Origin: Streptomonospora nanhaiensis
GTDB lineage: Bacteria > Actinomycetota > Actinomycetes > Streptosporangiales > Streptosporangiaceae
Length of the DNA stretch: 64,000 bases
Direction of reading: 5' to 3'
NCBI RefSeq assembly: GCF_026642255.1
Contig: NZ_CP113264.1
Span: 5,084,001 to 5,148,000, forward strand
Shown here: in pieces, positions 26,277 to 34,404 of the stretch
Layout: each line of letters begins with the position of its first letter
How positions within the stretch are numbered: the stretch's first letter is position 1
The notes under the pieces: model-generated
What the model was told of the DNA's origin: nothing
Databases searched by the model: none
What the model saw: the letters and a program-made list of their open reading frames with translations, nothing else
Program-made: the position numbers and the translations under genes

Positions 26277-27107
26277 ATGATTCTCGTCACCGGCTCCACC
26301 GGCAGCATCGGCCGACACCTCGTCCGCATGCTCGCGGACGAGGGCGCCCCTTTCCGGGCCCTGGTCCGCGACGAGGAGAGGGGGCGGCGCCTGGGCTGCG
26401 ACTTCGTGGTCGGCGACTTCGACGATCCCGACTCGGTGGCGAGAGCGCTGGAGGGGGTCGACCGTCTTCTGCTCAACAGCGGCGGCGCGCTTCCCGTCGC
26501 CGGTCCGCAGCCGATGGTCCGCCAGCAGGTGGATGCCGTCGACGCGGCCCGGCGTGCCGGGGTGGCCCGGGTCGTGAAGGTATCGGCCTGGCGGCCGCTG
26601 CCCGGATCGAAGCTGTCGGTACGGGCCCACTGGGAGATCGAACAGCACCTCACCGCCTCCGTCCCGGGCTGGTCCCTGCTGCGGCCCACGGGCTTCATGC
26701 AGAACTTCTTCACCGGAGAGGGCGGCTTCGCCACCGGCGGCGCGGTGTCCGGCCCCTACGGCGGGGGCAGGGTGGCCTACGTCGACGCCTACGACGTCGC
26801 CGCATGCGCCGCGGCCCTGCTGACGGGTCCGGCCGTGGGGAACGCGGCCTACGACCTCACCGGCCCCGAGGCGCTGACGCACGAGGAGATCGCTGCGAAG
26901 CTCGGCGTCCCGTTCCACGACCAGACCCCCCGGGAGGCGGGAGCCGCGCTGCGGTCCCAGGGGCTGCCGGACTGGTTCGTGGACGATCTCCTGTGGCTCT
27001 ACGCGGACATGGGCTCGGGCACGATGTCCGAGGTGACCACGGTGGTGCGTGACCTGACCGGCCGCGATCCCCGGTCCTTCGACGAATTTCTGGCCGCGCG
27101 GGCCTAG
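26277..27107 (+). CDS. NmrA-like NAD(P)-binding oxidoreductase
   Basis: A 276-aa protein from ATG 26277 with AGGAGG 6 nt upstream. It starts with a Rossmann motif, MILVTGSTGSIGRHLVRML, then DFVVGDFDDPDSVARALEGV and YVDAYDVAACAAALL, as in atypical SDR (NmrA/HSCARG, SDR_a5) proteins. There is no clear YxxxK catalytic pair, so it may be an NADPH-sensing or quinone reductase-like protein. The 283-bp gap upstream holds no other gene. Confidence 0.85.
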   Translation: MILVTGSTGSIGRHLVRMLADEGAPFRALVRDEERGRRLGCDFVVGDFDDPDSVARALEGVDRLLLNSGGALPVAGPQPMVRQQVDAVDAARRAGVARVVKVSAWRPLPGSKLSVRAHWEIEQHLTASVPGWSLLRPTGFMQNFFTGEGGFATGGAVSGPYGGGRVAYVDAYDVAACAAALLTGPAVGNAAYDLTGPEALTHEEIAAKLGVPFHDQTPREAGAALRSQGLPDWFVDDLLWLYADMGSGTMSEVTTVVRDLTGRDPRSFDEFLAARA

Positions 27108-27311
27108 CCGCGGCCCCGGGCGCGCATGCCTGCCTCCAGGGCGGAATCGGCCATGGTGGAAGGGGTGTGAAGAGCACAGGGGGCTTGAAGGGAGCCCACG
27201 TGATCGGAGGAGAGCTCCGCGTCACAGGTTCGCGAGAGGGTCGCCCGTCCGTGTCGGACCGGCGGGGGAAGGAAAAATCCGTCCTTCCACTCTCAACGTA
27301 TAGCGCACCCG

Positions 27312-27330
27312 GGGGCTTGCGGCAAGACCC
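27312..27330. promoter_or_regulatory. Rifamycin-associated element (RAE)
   Basis: GGGGCTTGCGGCAAGACCC is a 19-bp imperfect inverted repeat centred on CTTGCGGCAAG. This is the form of the rifamycin-associated element known upstream of rifamycin-inducible resistance genes in actinomycetes (arr, rph, rgt, rox, helR). It lies 185 bp before the rifampin monooxygenase start, in an otherwise gene-free 407-bp gap (27108-27514). The sequence is seen directly; the identity comes from established work on RAE and was not checked by alignment. Confidence 0.8.
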
Positions 27331-27514
27331 GGGTCGTACCCCAGAATCATCCCTCGTGGCCGGAACACACGGTTCCGGGATCCACGGCACGCGTGTGCCG
27401 TCGCAGGTCGGGCGGGGCGCGCGCGGACGCCGTACCGGCGGGAAAGGCGGTCGGTCGCGGGCACCCCAGGAGGTGCGGGCGGCCGGGACGCCATGACGAG
27501 GGACAGGGGCACTC

Positions 27515-28954
27515 ATGATCGACGTGATCGTGGTCGGCGGCGGGCCGACCGGCCTGATGCTGGCCTGCGAGCTGCGGCTGCACGGCGTTGACACGCTCGT
27601 GCTGGAGAAGCTGACCGAGCCGACGGGGCACTCCCGCGGGCAGGGCCTGCACGCGCGCAGCGTCGAGGTGATGGACCAGCGCGGTCTGCTGGACCGGTTC
27701 CTCGCGGTCAGCGAGAAGTTCCGGATCGGCGGCCTCTTCGGGGGCGTCACCAAGCCGTGGCCGGAGCGGTTGGACACGGCCCACCCGTACGGTCTCGCCA
27801 TACCGCAGCCGGTCACCGAGCGGCTGCTGGAGGAGCGCGCCCTCGAACTGGGCACGCGGATACGGCGCGGCTGCGAGGTGGTCGGCCTGGACCAGGACGA
27901 GGACGGGGTGGACGTCGAGCTGGCGGACGGCGCCCGCCTGCGCTCGCGCTACCTGGTGGGGTGCGACGGCGGGCGCAGCGCGGTGCGCAAGCTGGTCGGG
28001 ATCGGCTTCCCCGGCGAGCCCGCCAGGGTCGAGACGCTGCTGGGCGCCATGGAGGTGACCGCGGACCCGGAGGTGATCGCCGACGCCGTCGCGAAGGTCC
28101 ACAGGACCCAGCTGCGGTTCGGCCTCGCCCCCGCCGCCGAGGAGGGCGAGGGGGTGCACCGCGTCATCGTGCCCGCCGAGGGGGTGGCCGAGGACCGCGC
28201 GGCCGAACCGACCCTCGACGAGTTCAGGCAGCGGCTGCGGGCCTTCGCCGGCACCGACTTCGGAGTGCACTCGCCGCGCTGGCTGTCCCGCTTCGGCGAC
28301 GCCACCCGGCAGGCCGAGCGCTACCGGGCGGGTCGGGTGCTGCTGGCCGGGGACGCGGCGCACATCCACCCGCCCACCGGCGGGCAGGGGCTCAACCTGG
28401 GTGTGCAGGACGCGTTCAACCTCGGCTGGAAACTGGCCGCCTCGGTCGGGGGCCGGGCGCCGGAGGGGCTGCTGGACAGCTACCACGAGGAGAGGCACCC
28501 GGTCGGCGCCCGCGTGCTGGACAACACCCGCGCGCAGATCACGATGCTGGGCGCGGACCCGGGTGCGGCGGCGCTGCGGGGGCTGTTCTCGCGGCTGATG
28601 GACTTCGAGGAGGTCAACCGGTACGTGACCGGCATGATCACCGCGGTCGACGTCCGCTACGACTTCGGTGAGGGGCACGAGCTGCTCGGCAGTCGGATGC
28701 GCGACGTGGAGCTGGGCCGGGGCGGCCGCCTCTACGAGCTGATGCACGGGGGCCGGGGGCTGCTGCTGGACCGGACCGGGCGGCTCTCCGTCGGGGGCTG
28801 GGCCGACCGCGTCGATCACGTCGCGGACACCGGCGGGGAACCGGACGTACCCGCCGTGCTGCTGAGGCCGGACGGGCACGTGGCGTGGGTCGGCGAGGAC
28901 CAGCAGGAACTGGCCGGCCCGCTGTCGAGGTGGTTCGGCGCCGCCGCGGACTGA
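27515..28954 (+). CDS. rox: Rifampin monooxygenase
   Basis: A 479-aa class A flavoprotein monooxygenase. The FAD motif MIDVIVVGGGPTGLMLACEL is at the N-terminus, then GQGLHARSVEVMDQRG, the DG motif CDGGRSAVRKLVG, and the GD motif LLAGDAAHIHPPTGGQGLN. The C-terminal thioredoxin-like part ends PAVLLRPDGHVAWVGED. The chain closely resembles Rox of Nocardia and Streptomyces, which hydroxylates the naphthyl ring of rifampicin and opens the ansa bridge, inactivating the drug. The RAE upstream supports this and predicts induction by rifamycins. The start ATG follows GAGGGACAGGGGC. A strong terminator follows. Confidence 0.92.
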   Translation: MIDVIVVGGGPTGLMLACELRLHGVDTLVLEKLTEPTGHSRGQGLHARSVEVMDQRGLLDRFLAVSEKFRIGGLFGGVTKPWPERLDTAHPYGLAIPQPVTERLLEERALELGTRIRRGCEVVGLDQDEDGVDVELADGARLRSRYLVGCDGGRSAVRKLVGIGFPGEPARVETLLGAMEVTADPEVIADAVAKVHRTQLRFGLAPAAEEGEGVHRVIVPAEGVAEDRAAEPTLDEFRQRLRAFAGTDFGVHSPRWLSRFGDATRQAERYRAGRVLLAGDAAHIHPPTGGQGLNLGVQDAFNLGWKLAASVGGRAPEGLLDSYHEERHPVGARVLDNTRAQITMLGADPGAAALRGLFSRLMDFEEVNRYVTGMITAVDVRYDFGEGHELLGSRMRDVELGRGGRLYELMHGGRGLLLDRTGRLSVGGWADRVDHVADTGGEPDVPAVLLRPDGHVAWVGEDQQELAGPLSRWFGAAAD

Positions 28955-28979
28955 GCCGGCGGCCGCCGCCCGGCAACGG

Positions 28980-29013
28980 CCGCAGGGGCCCGTCCGAGGA
29001 CGGGCCCCTGCGG
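28980..29013 (+). terminator. Strong terminator after rox
   Basis: A 16-bp perfect stem, CCGCAGGGGCCCGTCC (28980-28995) with GGACGGGCCCCTGCGG (28998-29013), begins 25 bp after the rox stop. Confidence 0.8.
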
Positions 29014-29083
29014 CGTGTCCACGCCCGGTTCACCGGGTGGGGTCGGCCGTCCGGTGGCACCGCGCGTGGTCTGTGCGGGTCGT

Positions 29084-29362
29084 TCAGGGCCCCGTTCCGC
29101 CGTCGGCGAGTCGGTACCGCAGCGCACCCGAAGGGCAGCGCCGCACCACTTCGACCAGCCGTTCGGCGGTGGCGCCGTCCGGCCGGATCCACGGGCGCCG
29201 AGCCGTGTCGAACACCTCGGGCAGGCCCCGGACGCATTCGGCCGCGTGCCGGCAGCGCCCGGCCTCGAAGGTGACCGTGACCGACTGCCCCTCGTACGTC
29301 TTCTTCCCGGATCCGCCGTTCATCCCGGCCTCCGTAGCCGCCGTGTCCGCCCGTTCAGTCAC
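29084..29362 (-). CDS. Small (4Fe-4S)-binding protein, YjdI family
   Basis: A 92-aa protein from GTG 29362, overlapping the end of the upstream GNAT gene by 8 bp. It has the YjdI/Fer4_19 pattern: KKTYEGQSVTVTFEAGRCRH, AAECVRGLPEVFDTARRPWI, and VVRRCPSGALRY. Three Cys in the usual positions suggest one iron-sulphur cluster. In E. coli yjdI lies next to a GNAT gene, yjdJ, and the same pair occurs here. Role unknown; probably electron transfer or redox sensing. Confidence 0.82.
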   Translation of the reverse strand: MTERADTAATEAGMNGGSGKKTYEGQSVTVTFEAGRCRHAAECVRGLPEVFDTARRPWIRPDGATAERLVEVVRRCPSGALRYRLADGGTGP

Positions 29363-29663
29363 TGACCCTGCTCCGGGACTGGTACAGCAGGTCCTGGTAC
29401 TCGGGATGACGGGCGATCCAGCCCGCGAAGAAGGGGCAGGTCGCGAGCACCCGCAGGTTCGCGGACCGCGCCTCGTCGAGGGCGGTGCGGGCCAGCGCGG
29501 ACCCGACCCCCCTTCCCTCGTACTCCGGCGCGACCTCGGTGTGCACGAACGCGACGAGTTCCGGTGTACGGATGTACCCCGCGATGCCCGCGACACCGGG
29601 TCCTCCGTCGACGCGGGCCTCATAGCGCTTGGCCTCGGGCGCATCGCTCACTTCGACTGCCAT
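29355..29663 (-). CDS. YjdJ-type GNAT acetyltransferase
   Basis: A 102-aa protein from ATG 29663 with GAGGAGGAG upstream. It has HTEVAPEYEGRGVGSALARTALDEAR, the acetyl-CoA binding loop, and CPFFAGWIARHPEYQDLL, as in short YjdJ-type N-acetyltransferases. It is cotranscribed with the 4Fe-4S gene, overlapping it by 8 bp. A palindrome matching the local MarR-type sites lies 49 bp upstream of its start. A second member of the same family is encoded at 34405-34803. Confidence 0.85.
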   Translation of the reverse strand: MAVEVSDAPEAKRYEARVDGGPGVAGIAGYIRTPELVAFVHTEVAPEYEGRGVGSALARTALDEARSANLRVLATCPFFAGWIARHPEYQDLLYQSRSRVSD

Positions 29664-29711
29664 ACGGCCTCCTCCTCGATCGGTCGGCCGGGCGTCACGC
29701 CGACCCCATAA

Positions 29712-29725
29712 AGATGATGCATCAA
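29712..29725. promoter_or_regulatory. Candidate MarR operator before the GNAT/4Fe-4S operon
   Basis: GATGATGCATCAAC, an AT-rich island in GC-rich DNA, occurs again exactly at 30821-30834. It fits the local consensus RATGAY-N2-RTCAAC. Confidence 0.55.
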
Positions 29726-29836
29726 CATATTCACACGGCGCGCCGGCAGCAGCGCCGTCTCGGCCTTGACCCGCGGGCCCCGCGGCTCCGAGCGCCCGCC
29801 CTCCCCGAGGCGGACCGGCGTCCGTCCCCGGTCGTG

Positions 29837-30493
29837 TCAGACGCCGCCTCTGGAGCGACTGGCCAGCAGCTGCGTCTCCCACGCGAAGGCGACGCCGGTG
29901 GCGCCGGCGTGCTGCGTCTGGACCTCGATCATGCCCTGCACGGTCTCCTCACGGGCCCAGTCGCGCTGCCACTCCCCCGCCACGGCCAGCCAGGTGATCG
30001 GCACCACGCCGGCCTGGACCATGCGCCGTACGGCCATGTCGTGGGCCTCCGCCGAGATGCCGCCCGACGCGTCGGTGACGACGAAGACCTCGAAGCCCTC
30101 GCCCGCCGCCTGGATCGCCGGCATGGCGACACAGATCTCCGTCCAGAGACCGGCGATGACCAGCTTCTTCCTGCCGGTCGCCTTGACGGCGTCGACGACC
30201 CGCTCGTCCTGCCAGGTGTTGATGAACGTACGGTCGATCGGCTTCTGCTCCGGGAACACGTCCTGCAGTGCCTGGAGGAGGAAGCCGCCGCGCTCCTCCA
30301 GCACCGTCGTCAGGACGGTCGGAACGTCGAACACCTTGGCGGCCTTGGCGAGGCCGACGACGTTGTTGACGACCATCGACGGCTCGTGGCTGTTCAGGTT
30401 GGTGAACTGGAAAGGCTGGTGGTCGATCAGGACGACGACGCTCTCCTCGGGCGTCAGCAGTGCCTGAAGTCCGTTCTTGGCTTCGGTGCTCAC
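29837..30493 (-). CDS. Isochorismatase-family hydrolase, YcaC-like
   Basis: A 218-aa protein from GTG 30493 (AGAGGAA upstream; the frame runs to 30721 without another site). The N-terminus LLTPEESVVVLIDHQPFQF contains the catalytic Asp, and IAGLWTEICVAMPAIQAAGEG the catalytic Cys. This is the YcaC branch of the cysteine-hydrolase superfamily, whose natural substrate is unsettled. The promoter region carries three or four palindromes related to those before the MarR gene, so repression by that regulator is likely. Confidence 0.87.
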   Translation of the reverse strand: MSTEAKNGLQALLTPEESVVVLIDHQPFQFTNLNSHEPSMVVNNVVGLAKAAKVFDVPTVLTTVLEERGGFLLQALQDVFPEQKPIDRTFINTWQDERVVDAVKATGRKKLVIAGLWTEICVAMPAIQAAGEGFEVFVVTDASGGISAEAHDMAVRRMVQAGVVPITWLAVAGEWQRDWAREETVQGMIEVQTQHAGATGVAFAWETQLLASRSRGGV

Positions 30494-30706
30494 AGGGGGG
30501 TTCCTCTCGAGGTTCTCGTGTACCGGGGGCTCGGCCGGAACGCCGTCGGTCTCCACGCGGGTGATACGGGCACGCGCGTCCGCACCGGAGCCCCGACGAC
30601 CGGGCCGGCCGACGACACGCGTCCTCGGTCGACACGGCTCCGCGGACCGGCCCGACCTCCGCATGGGGACAGCCCTTCGCGTCGGTGACCGCACATCCCC
30701 GCCAAC

Positions 30707-30752
30707 TAGGTGATGCGTCACCTAAATTAGCAGCATTGGATGACGTGTCAAC
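30707..30752 (-). promoter_or_regulatory. Promoter with two operator palindromes before the YcaC-like gene
   Basis: On the minus strand TTGACA (30751-30746) and TAATTT (30729-30724) are 16 nt apart. TAGGTGATGCGTCACCTA (30707-30724), a perfect palindrome, covers the start region, and GGATGACGTGTCAAC (30738-30752) covers the -35. The second site is almost identical to 32284-32298 before the MarR gene. The leader to GTG 30493 is about 220 nt with no other gene in it. Confidence 0.65.
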
Positions 30753-30797
30753 CACATGGGAACCAGAATCCCCCGGGCGCAGATCCCCGTCCAGCAA

Positions 30798-30834
30798 GTT
30801 GATCAATCACCTATCGTTCCGATGATGCATCAAC
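30798..30834 (+). promoter_or_regulatory. Two further operator palindromes before the DUF5996 gene
   Basis: GTTGATCAATCACC (30798-30811) and GATGATGCATCAAC (30821-30834) follow the same pattern as the other local sites. TTGATC within the first could be a -35 with TGATGC 18 nt on, but this is weak. They face the divergent DUF5996 gene. Confidence 0.5.
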
Positions 30835-30842
30835 TACCATCG

Positions 30843-30878
30843 GGTGCCTCGCGCCCCCCCGGGGGGGCGCGAGGCACC
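30843..30878. terminator. Perfect 36-bp inverted repeat, hairpin between divergent genes
   Basis: GGTGCCTCGCGCCCCCCC (30843-30860) is immediately followed by its exact complement to 30878. The transcript would form an 18-bp stem with the loop taken from its centre. It lies downstream of the operator pair and 160 bp before the DUF5996 start, a place unusual for a simple terminator. It could block read-through or act as an attenuator. The remaining 30879-31039 holds no gene. Confidence 0.5.
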
Positions 30879-31039
30879 GCTCATGCGGACGCCGTCGGCC
30901 GTCGTGGGGGTGTGGCGGGGACCGACAGAACCACGGCCCGCTCCGCTCCGGAGAAGACGAGGGGTCGGGGCGCCCGTCCGCAGAACACGATCACGACCGC
31001 CTCCGCCCTCCGGCGGCACGGCGAAGGAAGCGAGAACCG

Positions 31040-31987
31040 ATGACCAGCCCGTCGAAGACGAACTGGCCGAGCCTGCGGGTCTCGGACTGGACCCCCACAC
31101 GCGACACCCTGCACATGTGGACCCAGATCGTGGGCAAGATCCGCATGGCCCACGCTCCGCTGATCAACCACTGGTGGCAGGTGACCCTCTACGTCAGCCC
31201 GCGCGGGTTGACGACCTCGGCCATCCCGTACCGCACGGGGGCCTTCGAGATCGAGTTCGACTTCGTCGGCCACCGGCTCGAGGTCCGCAGCAGCGACGGC
31301 GGCTCGCAGAGCCTCCCACTGCGGCCGATGCCGGTCGCCGAGTTCTACGCCCGGGTCCTGGACATGCTCGACCGGCTCGGGATCGAGGCGCCGATCCGGC
31401 CGCGCCCCAACGAGGTCGAGCCGGCGATCCCCTTCGCCGAGGACCACGAGCACGCCTCCTACGACGGCGAGGCGGCCACCCTGTTCTGGCGTCAGCTGCT
31501 GCAGGCGAACCGGGTGATCGGCGAGTTCCGGTCGCACTTCGTCGGCAAGGTCAGCCCGGTGCACTTCTTCTGGGGAGCGATGGACCTCGCCTGCACCCGC
31601 TTCTCGGGGCGGTCGGCCCCGCCCCACCCGGGCGGAGCGCCCAACTGCGGGGACTGGGTCATGGTCGAGGGCTACTCCCGGGAGCTGTCCAGCTGCGGGT
31701 TCTGGCCCGGCGGCGGCGAGGAAGGCGCCTTCTACTCCTACGCCTACCCCGGACCCGAGGGGTTCGCCGATCAGCCGGTCGGCCCCGAAGGCGCGTACTT
31801 CAGCACCGAGTTCCAGCAGTTCCTGCTGCCGTACGAGGTCGCCCGCGCCGCGCCCGACCCCGACCGCGCGGTCGCCGAGTTCCTCCGCACCACCTACGAG
31901 GCCGCCGCGGACCTCGGACGCTGGGACCGCCCCGCACTGGAGGACGACCCCCTCCGGTGGCACGGAACCCCTGCCTCCCGGGACTGA
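31040..31987 (+). CDS. DUF5996 family protein
   Basis: A 315-aa protein from ATG 31040 (GGAAGCGAG upstream). It has features of DUF5996: NWPSLRVSDWTPTRDTLHMW, TQIVGKIRMAHAPLINHWWQ, FDFVGHRLEVRSSDGGS, and PVHFFWGAMDLACTRFSGR with PPHPGGAPNCGDWVMVEGYS. No catalytic residues are established for the family. It is soluble, with no signal peptide. Its place between YcaC-like and MarR genes and the palindromes upstream suggest the same regulon. Function unknown. Confidence 0.8.
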   Translation: MTSPSKTNWPSLRVSDWTPTRDTLHMWTQIVGKIRMAHAPLINHWWQVTLYVSPRGLTTSAIPYRTGAFEIEFDFVGHRLEVRSSDGGSQSLPLRPMPVAEFYARVLDMLDRLGIEAPIRPRPNEVEPAIPFAEDHEHASYDGEAATLFWRQLLQANRVIGEFRSHFVGKVSPVHFFWGAMDLACTRFSGRSAPPHPGGAPNCGDWVMVEGYSRELSSCGFWPGGGEEGAFYSYAYPGPEGFADQPVGPEGAYFSTEFQQFLLPYEVARAAPDPDRAVAEFLRTTYEAAADLGRWDRPALEDDPLRWHGTPASRD

Positions 31988-32283
31988 CGACGGCTCTCGG
32001 CCGGACCGCCGGACCCCGCCGACAGGCCTCGCCCACGTTCCCGGAGGTCCGGTGCTCGGGCGGAACGGAGAACGGCCACACGCATCGCTGCGCGGTGCCG
32101 CCCCCGGAGGAGGGGCGGCACCTGCCGTCCACCAGGAGACGGCGAACAGGGTGCGCCGTCGACCGGCGGCAGGACCGCCGCGGACCCCGACCCCGGAGCC
32201 GGAGCGGTACCCGAACCGCAGCGGCCGGGGCGCGTCGCGCACCGCCCCGCAGAGGGCCGCACCTCCGTCGTTCCAGCTCAAGT
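31988..32283. other. Gene-free, very GC-rich gap
   Basis: No gene, RNA or convincing hairpin was recognised between the DUF5996 stop and the MarR promoter. Open frames here have the codon composition of non-coding GC-rich DNA. Confidence 0.5.
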
Positions 32284-32312
32284 GGATGAGATGTCAACTT
32301 CTTCGTTACACT
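32284..32312 (+). promoter_or_regulatory. Operator and leaderless promoter of the MarR gene
   Basis: GGATGAGATGTCAAC (32284-32298) differs at two bases from the site over the YcaC-like -35. TACACT (32307-32312) ends 6 nt before the ATG, so the transcript is probably leaderless. The operator covers the -35 region, which fits autorepression. Confidence 0.6.
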
Positions 32313-32318
32313 GCGCCC

Positions 32319-32786
32319 ATGAACGAGACGCCACGCTGGCTGGAGGCGGAGGAGAAGGCCGCTTGGGACAGCTTCATCCGCATGCAGGAGACGCTCATCG
32401 GGCGGCTGTCCCGCCTCCTCCAGGCCGATTCCGGGATGTCCGCCTCCGACTACATCGTGCTCGTCAGCCTCACCGGGACGAGTGAGGGGAGGATGCGCCT
32501 CCTGGAGCTGGCCAACCGCGTGAACTGGGAGAAGAGCCGGATGTCCCACCAGGTCAGGCGGATGGCCAAGCGTGGGCTCGTGGCCAGGGAGGAATGCCCC
32601 GACGACGCCCGCGGAGCATTCGTCGTCGCCACGCCGGCCGGCTACAAGGCGATCGAAGACGCCGCGCCCCTGCACGTCGAGCACGTGCGCCGTCTGTTCG
32701 TCGACGCCCTGACCCCGAACCAGCTCAGCACGTTCGCCCGGCTCTCCCAGCGCGTCTCGGACCACATGGAGAAACAGCCGGACTGA
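32319..32786 (+). CDS. MarR-family transcriptional regulator
   Basis: A 155-aa winged-helix protein starting at ATG 32319; the frame upstream to 32052 is non-coding shadow. It contains SGMSASDYIVLVSLTGTSEGRMRLLELANRVNWEKSRMSHQVRRMAKRGLVAREE, the recognition helix and wing of MarR proteins, and a C-terminal dimerisation helix. There is no obvious Cys sensor. Related palindromes occur before its own gene and at four neighbouring promoters, so it probably represses the whole 29.1-35.3 kb cluster and releases on a small ligand or electrophile. Confidence 0.88.
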   Translation: MNETPRWLEAEEKAAWDSFIRMQETLIGRLSRLLQADSGMSASDYIVLVSLTGTSEGRMRLLELANRVNWEKSRMSHQVRRMAKRGLVAREECPDDARGAFVVATPAGYKAIEDAAPLHVEHVRRLFVDALTPNQLSTFARLSQRVSDHMEKQPD

Positions 32787-32994
32787 GCGGGCGGTACGGA
32801 GCCCCCGAGAGCCCGGCCCCGCGCCCGCGGAGAGCCGTTCCTCGCTCCCGAAGCGCCCGGCGGCGGTCCACGGCGGGGAGTGACTGCCCCTACCCGGCCG
32901 CGCCGCCCCGCACCGCCTCCGCGGTCGTCGATGCCGCCAGGGCAGTACCGGGCTCGCACCGAGCCGGGATCGTCCGGCAGCGAACGCGTATTTT

Positions 32995-33040
32995 GTTGAT
33001 TGATCAACTTAATTTCGAGTAGCATAGTTGACCTATCAAC
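32995..33040 (+). promoter_or_regulatory. Promoter of the flavin monooxygenase operon with two operators
   Basis: GTTGATTGATCAAC (32995-33008) and GTTGACCTATCAAC (33027-33040) are 32 bp apart, about three helical turns. TTGATT (32996-33001) and TAGCAT (33020-33025), 18 nt apart, form the likely promoter, so one site covers the -35 and the other lies at +1. The remainder of the 342-bp gap after the MarR gene shows nothing else. Confidence 0.7.
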
Positions 33041-33128
33041 CAAATGACGACGATGCCGCGGCGGAGCGCACACACGGCACCGCGTCCACCAAGGCAGTCG
33101 ACACAGCGACCACACGGAGATGGATGCG

Positions 33129-34232
33129 ATGCAGTTCGGGATCTTCACCGTCGGTGACGTGACACAGGACCCCGCCACCGGCCGGACACCGACCGAGCAC
33201 GAGCGGATCAAGGCGATGGTCACCATCGCGCAGAAGGCCGAGGAGGTCGGGATGGACGTGTTCGCGACCGGCGAGCACCACAATCCGCCGTTCGTGCCCT
33301 CGTCCCCGACCACCATGCTCGGCTGGATCGCGGCGCGCACCGAGCGGATCGTCCTGTCCACGGCCACCACCCTGATCACCACCAACGACCCGGTGAAGAT
33401 CGCGGAGGACTACGCCATGCTCCAGCACCTGGCCGACGGACGCGTGGACCTGATGCTGGGCCGCGGCAACACCGGCCCCGTCTACCCGTGGTTCGGCAAG
33501 GACATCCGCCAGGGCATCGACCTCGCCATCGAGAACTACGCCCTCCTGCACAAGCTCTGGCGCGAGGACGTCGTCGACTGGGAAGGCCGCTTCCGCACCC
33601 CGCTGCAGTCCTTCACCTCCACGCCCCGCCCGCTCGACGGCGTTCCCCCCTTCGTCTGGCACGGCTCCATCCGCTCGCCGGAGATAGCCGAACAGGCGGC
33701 CTACTACGGAGACGGCTTCTTCGCCAACAACATCTTCTGGCCCAGGAAGCACTTCCAGAAGCTGATCGGCCTGTACCGCAGGCGCTACGCCCACTACGGC
33801 CACGGCACCCCCGAACAGGCCGTCGTCGGCGTCGGCGGCCACGTCTTCATGCGGCCCAGATCCCAGGACGCCGTACGGGAGTTCCGTCCCTACTTCGACC
33901 GCTCCCCCCAGATGGGGGGCGGACCGTCACTGGAGCAGTACATGGACGAGACCCCGCTGACCGTCGGCAGCCCTCAGCAGGTCATCGACAAGACCCTCAC
34001 CTTCCGCGAGAGCTTCGGCGACTACCAGCGCCAGCTGTTCAACGTCGACGGCGTCGGGGTCCCCCTGAAGACCGTGCTGGAGCAGCTCGACATCCTCGGC
34101 GAGGAGGTCGTACCGGTCCTGAGGGAGGAGTTTGCCAAGAACCGGCCGGAACACGTGCCCGGGGCGCCCACGCACACCTCACTGCTCGCCGCTCGCGACG
34201 CCGAGGAGGCCTCCGCGACGGCGGCGGGCTGA
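33129..34232 (+). CDS. LLM-class flavin-dependent monooxygenase, CE1758-like
   Basis: A 367-aa luciferase-like protein. ATG 33129 was preferred because GGAG lies 10 nt upstream; the in-frame ATG at 33120 is 1 nt from that site. The N-terminus MQFGIFTVGDVTQDPATGR, then FATGEHHNPPFVPSSPTTML, LADGRVDLMLGRGNTGPVYP and PFVWHGSIRSPEIAEQAAYY, are characteristic of the actinobacterial CE1758 family, which uses reduced FMN. The substrate is unknown. It is followed by a GNAT gene and an AhpD-like gene, a recurrent trio, under a promoter with two MarR-type sites. Confidence 0.9.
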   Translation: MQFGIFTVGDVTQDPATGRTPTEHERIKAMVTIAQKAEEVGMDVFATGEHHNPPFVPSSPTTMLGWIAARTERIVLSTATTLITTNDPVKIAEDYAMLQHLADGRVDLMLGRGNTGPVYPWFGKDIRQGIDLAIENYALLHKLWREDVVDWEGRFRTPLQSFTSTPRPLDGVPPFVWHGSIRSPEIAEQAAYYGDGFFANNIFWPRKHFQKLIGLYRRRYAHYGHGTPEQAVVGVGGHVFMRPRSQDAVREFRPYFDRSPQMGGGPSLEQYMDETPLTVGSPQQVIDKTLTFRESFGDYQRQLFNVDGVGVPLKTVLEQLDILGEEVVPVLREEFAKNRPEHVPGAPTHTSLLAARDAEEASATAAG

Positions 34233-34404
34233 GGCGCGACGACGGACTCGCGCGGCAGGTTCCCGCTCCGGGCGGCAGGAGCCCGCCGCCCCACGCCCGG
34301 CCCGCGGACGGGCCGCCCGACCGGTGCCCGCCCCGCCCGGACCGGGGCGCCGCCGTGTCCGCCACCGACCGACCCGAACACCATCCCCACCAGAGAGGTC
34401 CGCC

